Positions 40,244 to 48,855 of a stretch of 64,000 nucleotides of DNA are shown in pieces; position 1 is the first letter of the stretch, and each line of letters begins with the position of its first letter. The translations under genes and the position numbers were made by a program. Below the pieces are notes generated by a model. It saw nothing but the letters and a program-made list of their open reading frames with translations. It was not told the DNA's origin and made no database searches. Origin of the DNA: Microvirga sp. TS319 (lineage in GTDB: Bacteria; Pseudomonadota; Alphaproteobacteria; Rhizobiales; Beijerinckiaceae); NCBI RefSeq assembly GCF_041276405.1, contig NZ_JBGGGT010000001.1, forward strand, positions 913,501 through 977,500, read 5' to 3'.

Positions 40244-40969
40244 TCAAGTTGGCTGATCGCGAACCTTCGGAAGAGTAGGTGAGGGTGCGGCAGCCTGAGC
40301 GGAGGGTGGACCCCAACCAGCACGTGCTCGCTCCTCGAGCCTTCGAACGAGTAACGCTGCCGGATAGCTAACTGCAAAATATAAGATCCCTGTCACCGTA
40401 TAGATGGTAAAGTACTGATAGCTCCTCGCTGATATGATTTGTCCTGTAAACATAAGTTCTTGAACTGTGACAACTGATGCAAGCGCAGTATCTTTGAACA
40501 GCGCAATTAGATAGTTTCCCAGTGCCGGCAACACTATTCTAAAAGCCTGCGGTAGCACGATCAGTCTAAACGCGAGGAGCGGAGACAGAGCGAGGGAGTT
40601 CGCAGCTTCGATTTGACCACGCGGGACGGCTTGGATCCCGCTGCGATAGACCTCACTCATGTATGCGGTGTAGTTCGCGGTTAGGCCGATGACCGCCGCT
40701 GTAAATGGTTCAAGGCGAATCCCGACGCTCGGGAGAACGTAATAAATGTAGAGGAGCTGAAGGATCAGTGGCGTTCCCCTGGTGAACTCCACATAGAGAT
40801 CGGCTGGTAGTCGGATCCAGCGCGTTCGTGCCAATCTCGCGAGGGCAACCGGAATACTGAGGATCCCAGCTAGAATTATTACGATAAGGGTAAGAAGGAC
40901 TGTGGTCAGCAGTCCCTTGAGAAGAACGTCGCCATAGTCCCGAACAACTGAAAGATTTAGAAGGTCCAT
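40244..40969 (-). CDS. Polar amino acid-type ABC transporter permease (HisM/GlnP type)
   Basis: This 241-residue inner-membrane protein starts MDLLNLSVVRDYGDVLLKGL and has ARLARTRWIRLPADLYVEFT then RGTPLILQLLYIYYVLPS, typical of PAAT permeases. The EAA loop is IEAANSLALSPLLAFRLIVL. GC content is visibly lower than the surroundings (AT-rich stretches at 40380-40560), suggesting separate origin. It follows a binding-protein gene on the same strand; no ATPase gene is present, so an ATPase from elsewhere would be required. Confidence 0.9.
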   Translation of the reverse strand: MDLLNLSVVRDYGDVLLKGLLTTVLLTLIVIILAGILSIPVALARLARTRWIRLPADLYVEFTRGTPLILQLLYIYYVLPSVGIRLEPFTAAVIGLTANYTAYMSEVYRSGIQAVPRGQIEAANSLALSPLLAFRLIVLPQAFRIVLPALGNYLIALFKDTALASVVTVQELMFTGQIISARSYQYFTIYTVTGILYFAVSYPAALLVRRLEERARAGWGPPSAQAAAPSPTLPKVRDQPT

Positions 40970-40983
40970 ACTGGCTTCTCGAT

Positions 40984-41010
40984 CCTGCCTGCCTGAGAGG
41001 GGCAGGCAGG
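40984..41010 (-). promoter_or_regulatory. Intercistronic stem-loop after the binding-protein gene
   Basis: Ten-base perfect arms CCTGCCTGCC / GGCAGGCAGG with a 7-base loop, 11 bases past the binding-protein stop and before the permease gene. No T-tail. Confidence 0.72.
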
Positions 41011-41021
41011 CCTGTGCTGGG

Positions 41022-41873
41022 TCAGAGCGGGAAGAAGAACAGATTACGGTTGGACAAGCCGTATTTCTTGAGAATGGCTGAAACCGTGCCGTTGCCGCGA
41101 ACTTCGGCGAGTCCTTGCGTGAACGCCGCACGCAGGGTGCAGTCCTCCTTCCGGAGAGCGTAGCGTGCGTAACCGTAGCCGTATTTGAAGATCAGTTCGT
41201 CCGGAACCTTGACGTTGTTGACGATTTCGATCGGCGCCGACCCGTTGGCCTTGAGGAATTCCAGAACCTTGACATCGTCCTCGACAATAGCGGGCACGCG
41301 CCCGGTCGAGATCGCGGAGAACTCTTCGGCATCCGTCTGAAAGGCAACGACATCCGCGCCGATTTTCCGCAAGTACTCGTCGGCAGCTGAACCAGCGATG
41401 GCGCCGATCTTCTTGCCCTTCAGCATGTCGAAAGAGGTCAAATTCCCGGGATTTCCTTTCTGAGTCACAATGGCTGGCCCATACCACCACGCCGGTCCAG
41501 TGAATGAAACGACCTTCAGCCGATCCGGCGTAATGTGGATGTTGGACGATACCGCGTCGATCCGTTTCGCCAGCATAGCAGGAATGAGTTGCCCGAAAGG
41601 TGCGACTTCATATCGAATCTTCGTGACTCCCATCCATTGAAGGGCGGCCTCATTGATCTCAACATCAAGGCCGCTTGCTTTGCCTGTCGTGGGATCAAGA
41701 GACGTATAGGGAGGGGAGGGCGAGATGCCCAGAGTTATGCCGTCCTTGACAGCCTTCTGGTATGAGCCATCGCCGCAAGCGTCGAATAGCGGAGATGCCT
41801 CGTGCTGAAATTCCTCCGCACTGGCAGTCGTGATGAAGAGGCTCAAGGCGAGCCCGATCGCTGTTCTCAACAT
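41022..41873 (-). CDS. Polar amino acid-type ABC transporter solute-binding protein
   Basis: This 283-residue periplasmic protein has signal peptide MLRTAIGLALSLFITTASA-E. Family 3 binding-protein landmarks are GITLGISPSPPYTSLDPTTG, KASGLDVEINEAALQWMGVT, YEVAPFGQLIPAMLAKRIDA, ITPDRLKVVSFTGPAWWYGP and GKKIGAIAGSAADEYLRKIG. Start 41873 follows GGAGGAACCAGACG. The ligand is unknown; the PPYTSLDP and FGQLIPAML motifs place it among binding proteins for amino acids and their derivatives. Confidence 0.91.
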   Translation of the reverse strand: MLRTAIGLALSLFITTASAEEFQHEASPLFDACGDGSYQKAVKDGITLGISPSPPYTSLDPTTGKASGLDVEINEAALQWMGVTKIRYEVAPFGQLIPAMLAKRIDAVSSNIHITPDRLKVVSFTGPAWWYGPAIVTQKGNPGNLTSFDMLKGKKIGAIAGSAADEYLRKIGADVVAFQTDAEEFSAISTGRVPAIVEDDVKVLEFLKANGSAPIEIVNNVKVPDELIFKYGYGYARYALRKEDCTLRAAFTQGLAEVRGNGTVSAILKKYGLSNRNLFFFPL

Positions 41874-42069
41874 CGTCTGGTTCCTCCGAGTTTTTCGAAT
41901 GGCCGTTTTCCGGCTTCTTGTATTGATAGATGGCTGTCGTGCCCTTCTGCGGAACATTCAAATCGAACCGGCGCCTCATGGCGAGACGCCGGGACTTGTT
42001 CGCATTCAGGGCATCCGGCCTAACCCTTTCGAGATAACCTCCTTCGTCTCGGAATCGCTCTCTGCAAAT

Positions 42070-43260
42070 TCAGAGAAACAGCGGCGACGGATCCGGAACG
42101 AATTTTCGGATCTTGTCACGGTCGATCTCCACGCCTAGGCCAGGCCGTTCAGGAATGGACAGATAGCCTTCGTCATCGAGCTCGAAGGGCTTCACGAGAA
42201 TGCCGTCGACATAAGGGCTTCCGCCGATGAACTCCACGAGGTCCGCATCCGGGAAGGCCGATGCCATCTGTAGATCGGCGGCAACGCCAAGCGCGGTATT
42301 CCAGCCGTGGCCGATATATTTGACGCCAAACTCGGCCGCCATCCAGGCGATCCGCCGCTGTTCGCTGATGCCGCCGACCTTGGTGACATCCGGCTGAACG
42401 ATGTCGAAGGCACCTCGGGTCAGCCATGGAATGAAAGCTTGGCGTCGGGTGAGAACTTCGCCTCCGGCGATCGGAACCGGGCTGACCCGGCGGAGGTGGC
42501 AGAAGTCATCGAGCGCATCAGGCTTGAGCGCCTCTTCGAACCAGCCAACATTGTAGTCTTTCAGCATCTCGGCAGTCCGTATGGCCCACTTGAGTCCATG
42601 CGGCCAGTATGCGTCACTCGCGCCCGCATCCACGAGCAGCTTGTTGTCGTGTCCGGCCGCTTCGCGTGCGGCCCGAACGATGGCTTCATCTAGCTTCGTG
42701 TCCAGCGCCCGCCCGAACGGTCCCCAACCGATCTTGAACGCGCGGAAGCCCTTTTCGCGGTATTCGGCGACGACATCGCCCATCCGGTCCGGCTCCTCCA
42801 TGAGAAGAGAGCAGTAGGGCTGAACCCGGCGCCGATAGGTACCACCAAGCAAGCGTCCGACCGGCATTCCGGTGGCCTTGCCCAAGATATCCCAGAGGGC
42901 GATGTCGATTCCGCTGATGGCATGGGTGAGCGTTCCGCCCCTGCCCATCCAGAAGGTGTTCTGATGGAGTTTCTCGGTGACGCGCTCTGCTTCAAGCGCA
43001 TTTTCCCCGGCAAAGAGCGGCTCAAGAACTTTCAGCCCGGCCTGGACGAGGCGACCGTCGGTGAATGCGCTGCCGAAGCCCGTGATGCCCGCATCTGTAT
43101 GCACCGCGATGATCGCATGAATCGAGTCCTCTGGCTTGATCTCCGCTGACCATCCGCCTTTCGGACTTTCACCAAAAAGGGGGGCTGCCTCAATCGACCG
43201 TATTCTGATCGGCGGAAGTGCCGTCGCGTGTCGAGTGTGGCCGGGCACTGTCTCTGCCAT
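42070..43260 (-). CDS. Enolase-superfamily (mandelate racemase subgroup) enzyme A
   Basis: This 396-residue dehydratase or racemase of acid sugars or similar carboxylates has an N-terminal capping domain with WSAEIKPEDSIHAIIAVHTD and FWMGRGGTLTHAISGIDIAL then WDILGK. The barrel has catalytic Lys in FKIGWGPFGR, metal ligands Asp in LLVDAGASDAYW, Glu in WFEEALKPDALDDF and Glu in IAGGEVLTRRQAFI, and a His/Asp dyad in QPDVTKVGG and YIGHGWNTALG. Start 43260 (MAETVPGH) is used, four codons inside the longest frame. It shares the K-x-G-W-G-P-x-G-R active-site motif with the second enolase-type enzyme at 52380. Substrate not determinable. Confidence 0.9.
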   Translation of the reverse strand: MAETVPGHTRHATALPPIRIRSIEAAPLFGESPKGGWSAEIKPEDSIHAIIAVHTDAGITGFGSAFTDGRLVQAGLKVLEPLFAGENALEAERVTEKLHQNTFWMGRGGTLTHAISGIDIALWDILGKATGMPVGRLLGGTYRRRVQPYCSLLMEEPDRMGDVVAEYREKGFRAFKIGWGPFGRALDTKLDEAIVRAAREAAGHDNKLLVDAGASDAYWPHGLKWAIRTAEMLKDYNVGWFEEALKPDALDDFCHLRRVSPVPIAGGEVLTRRQAFIPWLTRGAFDIVQPDVTKVGGISEQRRIAWMAAEFGVKYIGHGWNTALGVAADLQMASAFPDADLVEFIGGSPYVDGILVKPFELDDEGYLSIPERPGLGVEIDRDKIRKFVPDPSPLFL

Positions 43261-43305
43261 GTGGAGTACCATATTTTGGAAGGTGAGGGGAAAGCCGAAG
43301 GGAGA

Positions 43306-44073
43306 TCAACTCTTGTCGTCCGATGATCGCTCTGCTCGTCGTCGGGCAATGAGGCCGATGAAATCGACAGCGTGGGTCTGAGTGTTAATGTGATCGTCGA
43401 GAGCCTTGGTCATTGCCTTCAGGTCGCCGGCCTCGAAAACACGAACAAGAGTCCGGTGCTCCTGGACGATCTCCGCCATGTTCTTTCCGAGAGTTGAGAG
43501 GCCCACAATAATGGTGAGTTGCCGGGACAGCATTTCCCAGAGATCGCAGATCACCTCGTTCCCACTGAATTCGCACAAGGCCCGATGAAAGGCGGTATCG
43601 GCGTTTGCAAGCCCGTAGGCATCTCCACGCGCTCCCATCAGCTCGAGTTCGTCGATGTGGTGATGCAGGAGCTGCACCTCCTGTTTGCCGTTGCGTCCGG
43701 CGATGATGGCTCGCGTCGCGGCAGCCGTCTCTAGGGCGACCCGCGCTTCGATCAGGTGATCGATCCGCTCCTGCGTCACTGTGCGCAGGCGGATCCCCTT
43801 ATAGGGCTCGTTGACAACAAGTCCCTGGCTCTCGAGGATTCGTAGCGCCTCCCGCACGGGGACCCGGCTGATGCCGAGACCCTGCGCGAGCTCGGCTTCG
43901 ACGATCCTATCTCCGGGAAGAATGCGGCTCGATGCGGCTGCCGCAACGATCTCATCGATGACCATATCGACCAGCGTCCGGGGTTTCAACGGTCGCCACC
44001 CGTTCTGTGGTGCGGCTTCGGCACGCTGCTGACGCGGCGCTTCTCTTAAACTGGTTCTCGTCCTGGTCATCAA
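43306..44073 (-). CDS. FCD-type GntR regulator of the island
   Basis: This 255-residue protein has an N-terminal winged helix with RTLVDMVIDEIVAAAASSRI, PGDRIVEAELAQGLGISRVP and VREALRILESQGLVV. The C-terminal FCD domain carries ALETAAATRAIIAGRNG, NADTAFHRALCEFSGNEVIC and EIVQEHRTLVRVF (D..H..H metal or ligand site). It lies between the divergent enolase A and deacylase genes. A perfect inverted repeat at 44204-44223 is the probable operator. Likely a repressor released by a catabolic intermediate. Confidence 0.92.
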   Translation of the reverse strand: MMTRTRTSLREAPRQQRAEAAPQNGWRPLKPRTLVDMVIDEIVAAAASSRILPGDRIVEAELAQGLGISRVPVREALRILESQGLVVNEPYKGIRLRTVTQERIDHLIEARVALETAAATRAIIAGRNGKQEVQLLHHHIDELELMGARGDAYGLANADTAFHRALCEFSGNEVICDLWEMLSRQLTIIVGLSTLGKNMAEIVQEHRTLVRVFEAGDLKAMTKALDDHINTQTHAVDFIGLIARRRAERSSDDKS

Positions 44074-44203
44074 TCAGTCACTCAAGATTTCTGTCTGATC
44101 CGAGAGCCGCTACCGAACGGGCTGGACCAGCTGGCCGCCGATCCCGTGGCTCCTGCCTCGCAGAGCCTCGAGCGGATCAGGATGGGCATTGACATGTCGT
44201 AGA

Positions 44204-44223
44204 ATCGTATACCAACATACGAT
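44204..44223. promoter_or_regulatory. Candidate GntR operator in the divergent promoter region
   Basis: ATCGTAT-ACCAAC-ATACGAT: perfect 7-bp arms with 6-base spacer, containing GTATAC. It sits 130 bases from the regulator start and just before the deacylase gene. FCD-type regulators bind short GTAT/ATAC palindromes. Confidence 0.62.
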
Positions 44224-44255
44224 TGGCAACACAAGATCGCATGGGGAATGAGGCA

Positions 44256-45296
44256 ATGGCCGGTGACGAGTCCAAAAGTCGAATTCAGCATGGGGTGGAT
44301 TTCGACAGGGCCGGGCGTCAGGCCGGCTATCTCCGGGCGCCTCTATCTCGCAACATGTCGGGATGGGGCACAGTGGAGATCCCCATCGTTTGCGTGAAAA
44401 ACGGCTCCGGACCGACGGTACTGTTGACCGGCGGCGTCCATGGGGATGAGTACGAGGGGCAGATCGCGGTCTCGGACCTCGCCCGCACGCTGGACCCCAT
44501 GGCCATTCAGGGACGTGTCATCATGCTTCCTGCGGTCAATGTACCGGCGGTCCTGAACGATACGCGTCTGTCGCCTGTCGACCATCGCGATCTGAACCGC
44601 TGCTTCCCGGGGAATTCCCGCGGTTCGTTCTCGGAGATGCTGGCCCACTTCATTGACACGGTCGTGCTGCCGCTGGTGGACGTCTCGATAGACGTTCACA
44701 CCGCTGGGCATTCCATGGAGTCGGCCCTTTCGACCAATATGCATTATCTGCCCGATCCACAGATGCGCAAGCGCACCATGGATGCAGCAGCAGCCTTCGG
44801 AGCACCGTTCAACGTGGTGTTCTGGGGTGTTGACGAGGGAGCAACCTTGACCTCCTCCGTCGAGCGCCGTGGCATCCTGTCACTTGGAACGGAACTCGGG
44901 GGGTGGGGCCGCGTCAACGTCGAAGGCGTGCGCATCGGCAAGCGGGGCCTGTCCAACGTCCTCAAGCACCTCGGCGTCATGGAGGGCAGACCGGACACGT
45001 CTCAACGTGACGGGTCACCCGGAACGCGCCACATGATGGTACGCAATCAGGATTGCTACCTCTTCGCCCCTGCCGGCGGGGTCTTCGAGCCGCGGCATCT
45101 GGCGGGAGCAGCCGTCGAAGAGAACGATATCGCAGGCTACATCCATTTCGTCGAGGACATCGACCGCGAGCCGATCGAGATCCGCTACCGTCGATCGGGC
45201 GTGCTTTGGATGGCGCCGGGACCGGGCCGCGCGCAACGCGGCGATGTCGTCGCCGTGGTGATGAACGACTACGACGAGGCGCTCGCAGCTGGATGA
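44256..45296 (+). CDS. DoeB-like zinc deacylase (succinylglutamate desuccinylase/aspartoacylase family)
   Basis: This 346-residue protein cleaves N-acyl groups from amino acids or amino-acid-like substrates. The zinc site is GGVHGDEYEG (His and Glu) and DVHTAGHSME (His); the catalytic Glu is in LGTELGGWGRV. VDFDRAGRQAGYLRAPLSRN and WGTVEIPIVCVKNGSGPTVL closely follow N-acetyl-diaminobutyrate deacetylase (DoeB). A C-terminal beta domain ends YRRSGVLWMAPGPGRAQRGD. No ectoine hydrolase (DoeA) is nearby, so the substrate differs from ectoine or is unknown. The ATG at 44256 is preferred because GGGGAATGAGGC precedes it; 44241 is an alternative. Confidence 0.87.
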   Translation: MAGDESKSRIQHGVDFDRAGRQAGYLRAPLSRNMSGWGTVEIPIVCVKNGSGPTVLLTGGVHGDEYEGQIAVSDLARTLDPMAIQGRVIMLPAVNVPAVLNDTRLSPVDHRDLNRCFPGNSRGSFSEMLAHFIDTVVLPLVDVSIDVHTAGHSMESALSTNMHYLPDPQMRKRTMDAAAAFGAPFNVVFWGVDEGATLTSSVERRGILSLGTELGGWGRVNVEGVRIGKRGLSNVLKHLGVMEGRPDTSQRDGSPGTRHMMVRNQDCYLFAPAGGVFEPRHLAGAAVEENDIAGYIHFVEDIDREPIEIRYRRSGVLWMAPGPGRAQRGDVVAVVMNDYDEALAAG

Positions 45297-45438
45297 GGGT
45301 TAGCCGCGCTGAAGCGGGATAGGAACCGTACCAGCCCGAAAGACCCGCGGCCGGCGGAAATCACAGAATAGAACAAGGCGAGGGTTCAACCTCCAGAGTT
45401 TTGCAAGAGGGTATACGGCCAAGACAACGGAGGACGAG

Positions 45439-46983
45439 ATGAAACACTGCAAAGGCTTTGGCATAGCCGTGTTGGGTGCGGCCATGCTATTGACCGTCCC
45501 TGGAGCAGCTTTTGCTCAAAACAAGGGGGGTGATGTCGTTATTGGCATCGTCCAGGCTCCCCCATCCCTCGATGCGCATGTGACCACGGCGCAGGCGGCG
45601 AGGAACGTCACGCTGCACATTTACGAAACGCTGTTTGCTCGAGACGAGAATGCAAAGCCTGTTCCGGAACTGGCGGAAGGCGTGAAAATTTCCGACGACG
45701 GAACGACCTACGTCTTCCCGATCCGCCAGGGAGTAAAGTTCCACAATGGCAAGGAGCTCGATGCGAACGATGTCGTCGCATCGCTCGAACGGTATCGCAA
45801 GATCGGCGCCTCTGCCCCACTGCTGAACGCGATCGACACGGTCCGCGCGACCGGTCCGCGGGAGGTAACGATCACGCTGAAGGAAATCCAGGCCACTTTC
45901 CTCGACAACCTATCCTCGCCGCGTGCGCCGATAGCGATCTATCCAGCCGAGGAGGCTGCCAAGCCCGCGAACCAGATCAACTACATCGGCACGGGTCCGT
46001 ACCGGTTCGTCGAGTACAAGCCCGACAGTCACGTGAAGATCGCACGTTTCGACGGATACGTGACGAACCCTAACGCCAAGGGCCGTGACGGTCTGGCGGG
46101 TAAGAAAGAGGTCTTTCTCGACTCCGTGACCTTCCGGTTTATGCCCGAAGCCGGCGCTCGCAATGCCGCACTGGAGGCGGGTGAGGTGCATTTTCTGGAA
46201 ACGGTCGATGGACCGACCGCGAACCGTCTACAGAGCGACAAGAAATACGTCGTTTACAAGGTCCTTCCCTTCGCCTTCCAAGTGATCAAGTTCAACCATG
46301 CTCAACCACCCGCAAGCGACGTGAACTTCCGTCTCGCCGTACAGGCCGCCCTCGACATGGAAGAGGTCATGGCGATCTCCTATCCTGATATCTATCAGAT
46401 GGATGGGGCGTGGCTCTATCCGGGCGCTGCCTTCTACACGAAGTCCAATACGGAGAAGTACAACCAAGCCGATCTGGAGGCCGCGAAGGCCTTGCTCGCA
46501 AAGTCGGGCTACAAGGGCGAGAAGCTCACCTTTATTGTCGACAACCTGCGCGCCAACACGGACACGGCAACGGTTGTGCAGCAGCGGCTGAAGGATATCG
46601 GGGTCAACATCGAACTCTCGGTAGCGGACTGGCCAACCGTTTCAAAGCTCGGCTTCACGCCAACGGGCTGGAACTTCTGGGCGCACGGTTACGGAATTGA
46701 GCCCTACGAGGGGCCTGCCTCGGTCATGGCGCCTTGGGTCAACGGCACCTCGCAACAGAAGAAAGACGAGAAAATCGATGGGCTCTACGCCACCCTGATG
46801 ACAACCATGGACGAAGGAAAGCGAAAACAGATTTTCGCAGATTTCCAGAAGCACATGTACGACAACGCTGTCGCAATGAAAGCCGGCAACTACGGCCTGT
46901 TCCAGGTGTCAAGCGCGAAACTGAAGAACTTCGAACCCTCCCGGATCCCACGCATGTGGGGAGTGTGGCTGGAGCAGAACTGA
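45439..46983 (+). CDS. Oligopeptide/dipeptide-type ABC transporter solute-binding protein
   Basis: This 514-residue family 5 binding protein has signal peptide MKHCKGFGIAVLGAAMLLTV-PGAAFA. Landmarks are IVQAPPSLDAHVTTAQAARN, VTLHIYETLFARDENAKPVP, ELAEGVKISDDGTTYVFPIR, QGVKFHNGKELDANDVVASL and YIGTGPYRFVEYKPDSHVKI. ATG follows GGAGGACGAG. It starts the importer operon dppABCDF-like, 142 bases after the deacylase gene. The absence of the usual aromatic-rich peptide pocket could not be judged; many members of this family bind non-peptide ligands. Confidence 0.93.
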   Translation: MKHCKGFGIAVLGAAMLLTVPGAAFAQNKGGDVVIGIVQAPPSLDAHVTTAQAARNVTLHIYETLFARDENAKPVPELAEGVKISDDGTTYVFPIRQGVKFHNGKELDANDVVASLERYRKIGASAPLLNAIDTVRATGPREVTITLKEIQATFLDNLSSPRAPIAIYPAEEAAKPANQINYIGTGPYRFVEYKPDSHVKIARFDGYVTNPNAKGRDGLAGKKEVFLDSVTFRFMPEAGARNAALEAGEVHFLETVDGPTANRLQSDKKYVVYKVLPFAFQVIKFNHAQPPASDVNFRLAVQAALDMEEVMAISYPDIYQMDGAWLYPGAAFYTKSNTEKYNQADLEAAKALLAKSGYKGEKLTFIVDNLRANTDTATVVQQRLKDIGVNIELSVADWPTVSKLGFTPTGWNFWAHGYGIEPYEGPASVMAPWVNGTSQQKKDEKIDGLYATLMTTMDEGKRKQIFADFQKHMYDNAVAMKAGNYGLFQVSSAKLKNFEPSRIPRMWGVWLEQN

Positions 46984-46990
46984 GAATGCC

Positions 46991-47019
46991 GGGCGGGTAG
47001 GGGATGCCTCCACCCGCCC
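46991..47019 (+). promoter_or_regulatory. Intercistronic stem-loop after the binding-protein gene
   Basis: GGGCGGGT / ACCCGCCC, 8-bp perfect arms with a 13-base loop, between the binding-protein stop and the ribosome binding site of the first permease gene. No T-tail. Same position as the hairpins at 19697-19718 and 40984-41010. Confidence 0.7.
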
Positions 47020-47033
47020 CGAAAGGAAGGGTG

Positions 47034-47978
47034 ATGACGAGGTTTCTGACTAAACGGCTTGCTGGCGCATTCGTCGTCCTCGCGCTCGTATCCCTGATGT
47101 CATTCGCGATTATCTGGCTCGTGCCGGGCGATCCGACTGCGGCTTTTCTCGATACCAGCGCCACACCGGAGCAGGTAGAACGGCTGCGCCGCGAACTTGG
47201 CCTCGACCAGCCTATCTTCATCCAGATGTTCGATTGGTATGGGCGCATCCTGCAGGGCGATCTCGGGCATTCCATTCTTCTCAACCGCAGCGTCACAGCC
47301 GCCATCCTTGAACGCCTGCCGGTAACGCTCTCGCTTGCCGGCATCGCGCTCGTGCTCGCTCTCGTGGCCGGCATCTCGGCGGGTATCGTGGCTGCGGTCA
47401 ACCACAACCGCTGGCCGGATCAGGTCGTCATGACAGCTGCCCTGTTCGGGCTATCGGTTCCAGATTTCTGGCTCGGGATCATGTTGATCCTGCTGTTTGC
47501 CGTGAAGTTCGGCTTCTTCCCGACCGGCGGGTACGTACCTCTCGGCGGGGATCCTCTCGGCTGGCTGCGCAGCATCTTCATGCCAGCCATGACGTTGGCG
47601 GTCATTCAAGTTGGCTTCATCGCACGCATGACCCGCGCATCAATGCTGGAAATCCTGAACCAGGACTTCATCCGGACGGCCGACGCGAAGGGACTGAAGC
47701 GCATGGAGACAATGCTGCGCCATGGCCTCCCGAACGCACTTGTTCCCGTTCTCACGGTAGCCGGGATCGTCGCGGGGGCTCTTCTCGGCGGTGCCGTTAT
47801 CATTGAGCAGGTCTTCTCCATTCCGGGGGTAGGGCGCCTCATCATCGGGGGCATTTTGTCGCGAGACTACCCAGTGATCCAAGGCGGTCTGCTGTTTCTG
47901 GCCGTGATCTACCTCGCTGTAAACCTCGTCGTTGACATCCTCTACGCCTTTGTTGATCCGCGAGTTCGTCTGGAATGA
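47034..47978 (+). CDS. Dipeptide-type ABC transporter permease (DppB type)
   Basis: This 314-residue inner-membrane protein starts MTRFLTKRLAGAFVVLALVS, with LDTSATPEQVERLRRELGLD and MFDWYGRILQGDLGHSILLN in the periplasmic loop, as in DppB. Cytoplasmic coupling loop: RTADAKGLKRMETMLRHGLP, NALVPVLTVAGIVAGALLGG. Start 47034 follows AAGGAAGG. The stop overlaps the next permease start as ATGA. Confidence 0.95.
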   Translation: MTRFLTKRLAGAFVVLALVSLMSFAIIWLVPGDPTAAFLDTSATPEQVERLRRELGLDQPIFIQMFDWYGRILQGDLGHSILLNRSVTAAILERLPVTLSLAGIALVLALVAGISAGIVAAVNHNRWPDQVVMTAALFGLSVPDFWLGIMLILLFAVKFGFFPTGGYVPLGGDPLGWLRSIFMPAMTLAVIQVGFIARMTRASMLEILNQDFIRTADAKGLKRMETMLRHGLPNALVPVLTVAGIVAGALLGGAVIIEQVFSIPGVGRLIIGGILSRDYPVIQGGLLFLAVIYLAVNLVVDILYAFVDPRVRLE

Positions 47979-48847
47979 GTACCATCGTATCCGGTTTGAA
48001 AGTCTCCAGCCAAAGTCCCACTTGGCACGCCGCGAAGCGGCTCTTGCACAATCGTTCCTTTTTGATCGGCGCCGGGCTGGTGCTTGCGATAGCCCTGATG
48101 GCCCTTTTTGCCGATGCGCTGGCTCCCTTCGATCCGCTGCGCAACAGTTTTCGGACACGGCTTCTTGCCCCGGATGGGCGCTACTGGTTCGGAACGGATC
48201 ATTTCGGCCGGGATATCCTCTCACGCGTGATCTTCGGTGCGCGGATATCCCTCACAATTGGCATTCTCACTGCAGTCCTGACTGGTATCGCGGGGACGCT
48301 TATCGGGGCGGCGGCGGGGTTCTTCCGGTCGCTGGACAACCCCGTGATGCGCCTGATGGACGCCCTGATGGCCTTTCCGGCGATCCTACTCGCCATCGCC
48401 GTCGCCGCCGTTCTCGGCGCGTCGGTGACGAATGTCATCATCGCTCTGGCCATCGCGACGACGCCGCATACGGCTCGCATCGTGCGAGCGTCGGTGCTCG
48501 TCGTGCGCGAACAGGAGTTCATCCTGGCTGCGCGGGCGCTTGGCGCCTCAGAAATGAGGCTTCTTTTCCGGCACGTGCTACCCAATGCTCTTGGCCCGCT
48601 GATCGTACGCCTGACCTATGTCTTCGCCACAGCAATTCTGGCAGAGGCAGCCCTGTCGTTCATCGGGGTCGGCCCACCGCCCCCGGCACCATCTTTCGGC
48701 AGCATCATCGCGCAGGGGCGGGACTTCATCGCAGAAGCACCCTGGATCACAATCTTCCCTGGCCTAGCCATCATCATATCCGTCCTGGGATTGAACCTCT
48801 TGGGTGACGGGCTGCGCGATGTCCTCGACCCGCGGATGAGGACCTGA
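47975..48847 (+). CDS. Dipeptide-type ABC transporter permease (DppC type)
   Basis: This 290-residue inner-membrane protein has an N-terminal helix (SFLIGAGLVLAIALMALFAD), APFDPLRNSFRTRLLAPDGR, WFGTDHFGRDILSRVIFGAR (the DppC signature) and the coupling loop LAARALGASEMRLLFRHVLP. It forms the heterodimeric channel with the DppB-type protein. Confidence 0.95.
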   Translation: MSTIVSGLKVSSQSPTWHAAKRLLHNRSFLIGAGLVLAIALMALFADALAPFDPLRNSFRTRLLAPDGRYWFGTDHFGRDILSRVIFGARISLTIGILTAVLTGIAGTLIGAAAGFFRSLDNPVMRLMDALMAFPAILLAIAVAAVLGASVTNVIIALAIATTPHTARIVRASVLVVREQEFILAARALGASEMRLLFRHVLPNALGPLIVRLTYVFATAILAEAALSFIGVGPPPPAPSFGSIIAQGRDFIAEAPWITIFPGLAIIISVLGLNLLGDGLRDVLDPRMRT

Positions 48848-48855
48848 GGCGAAAG

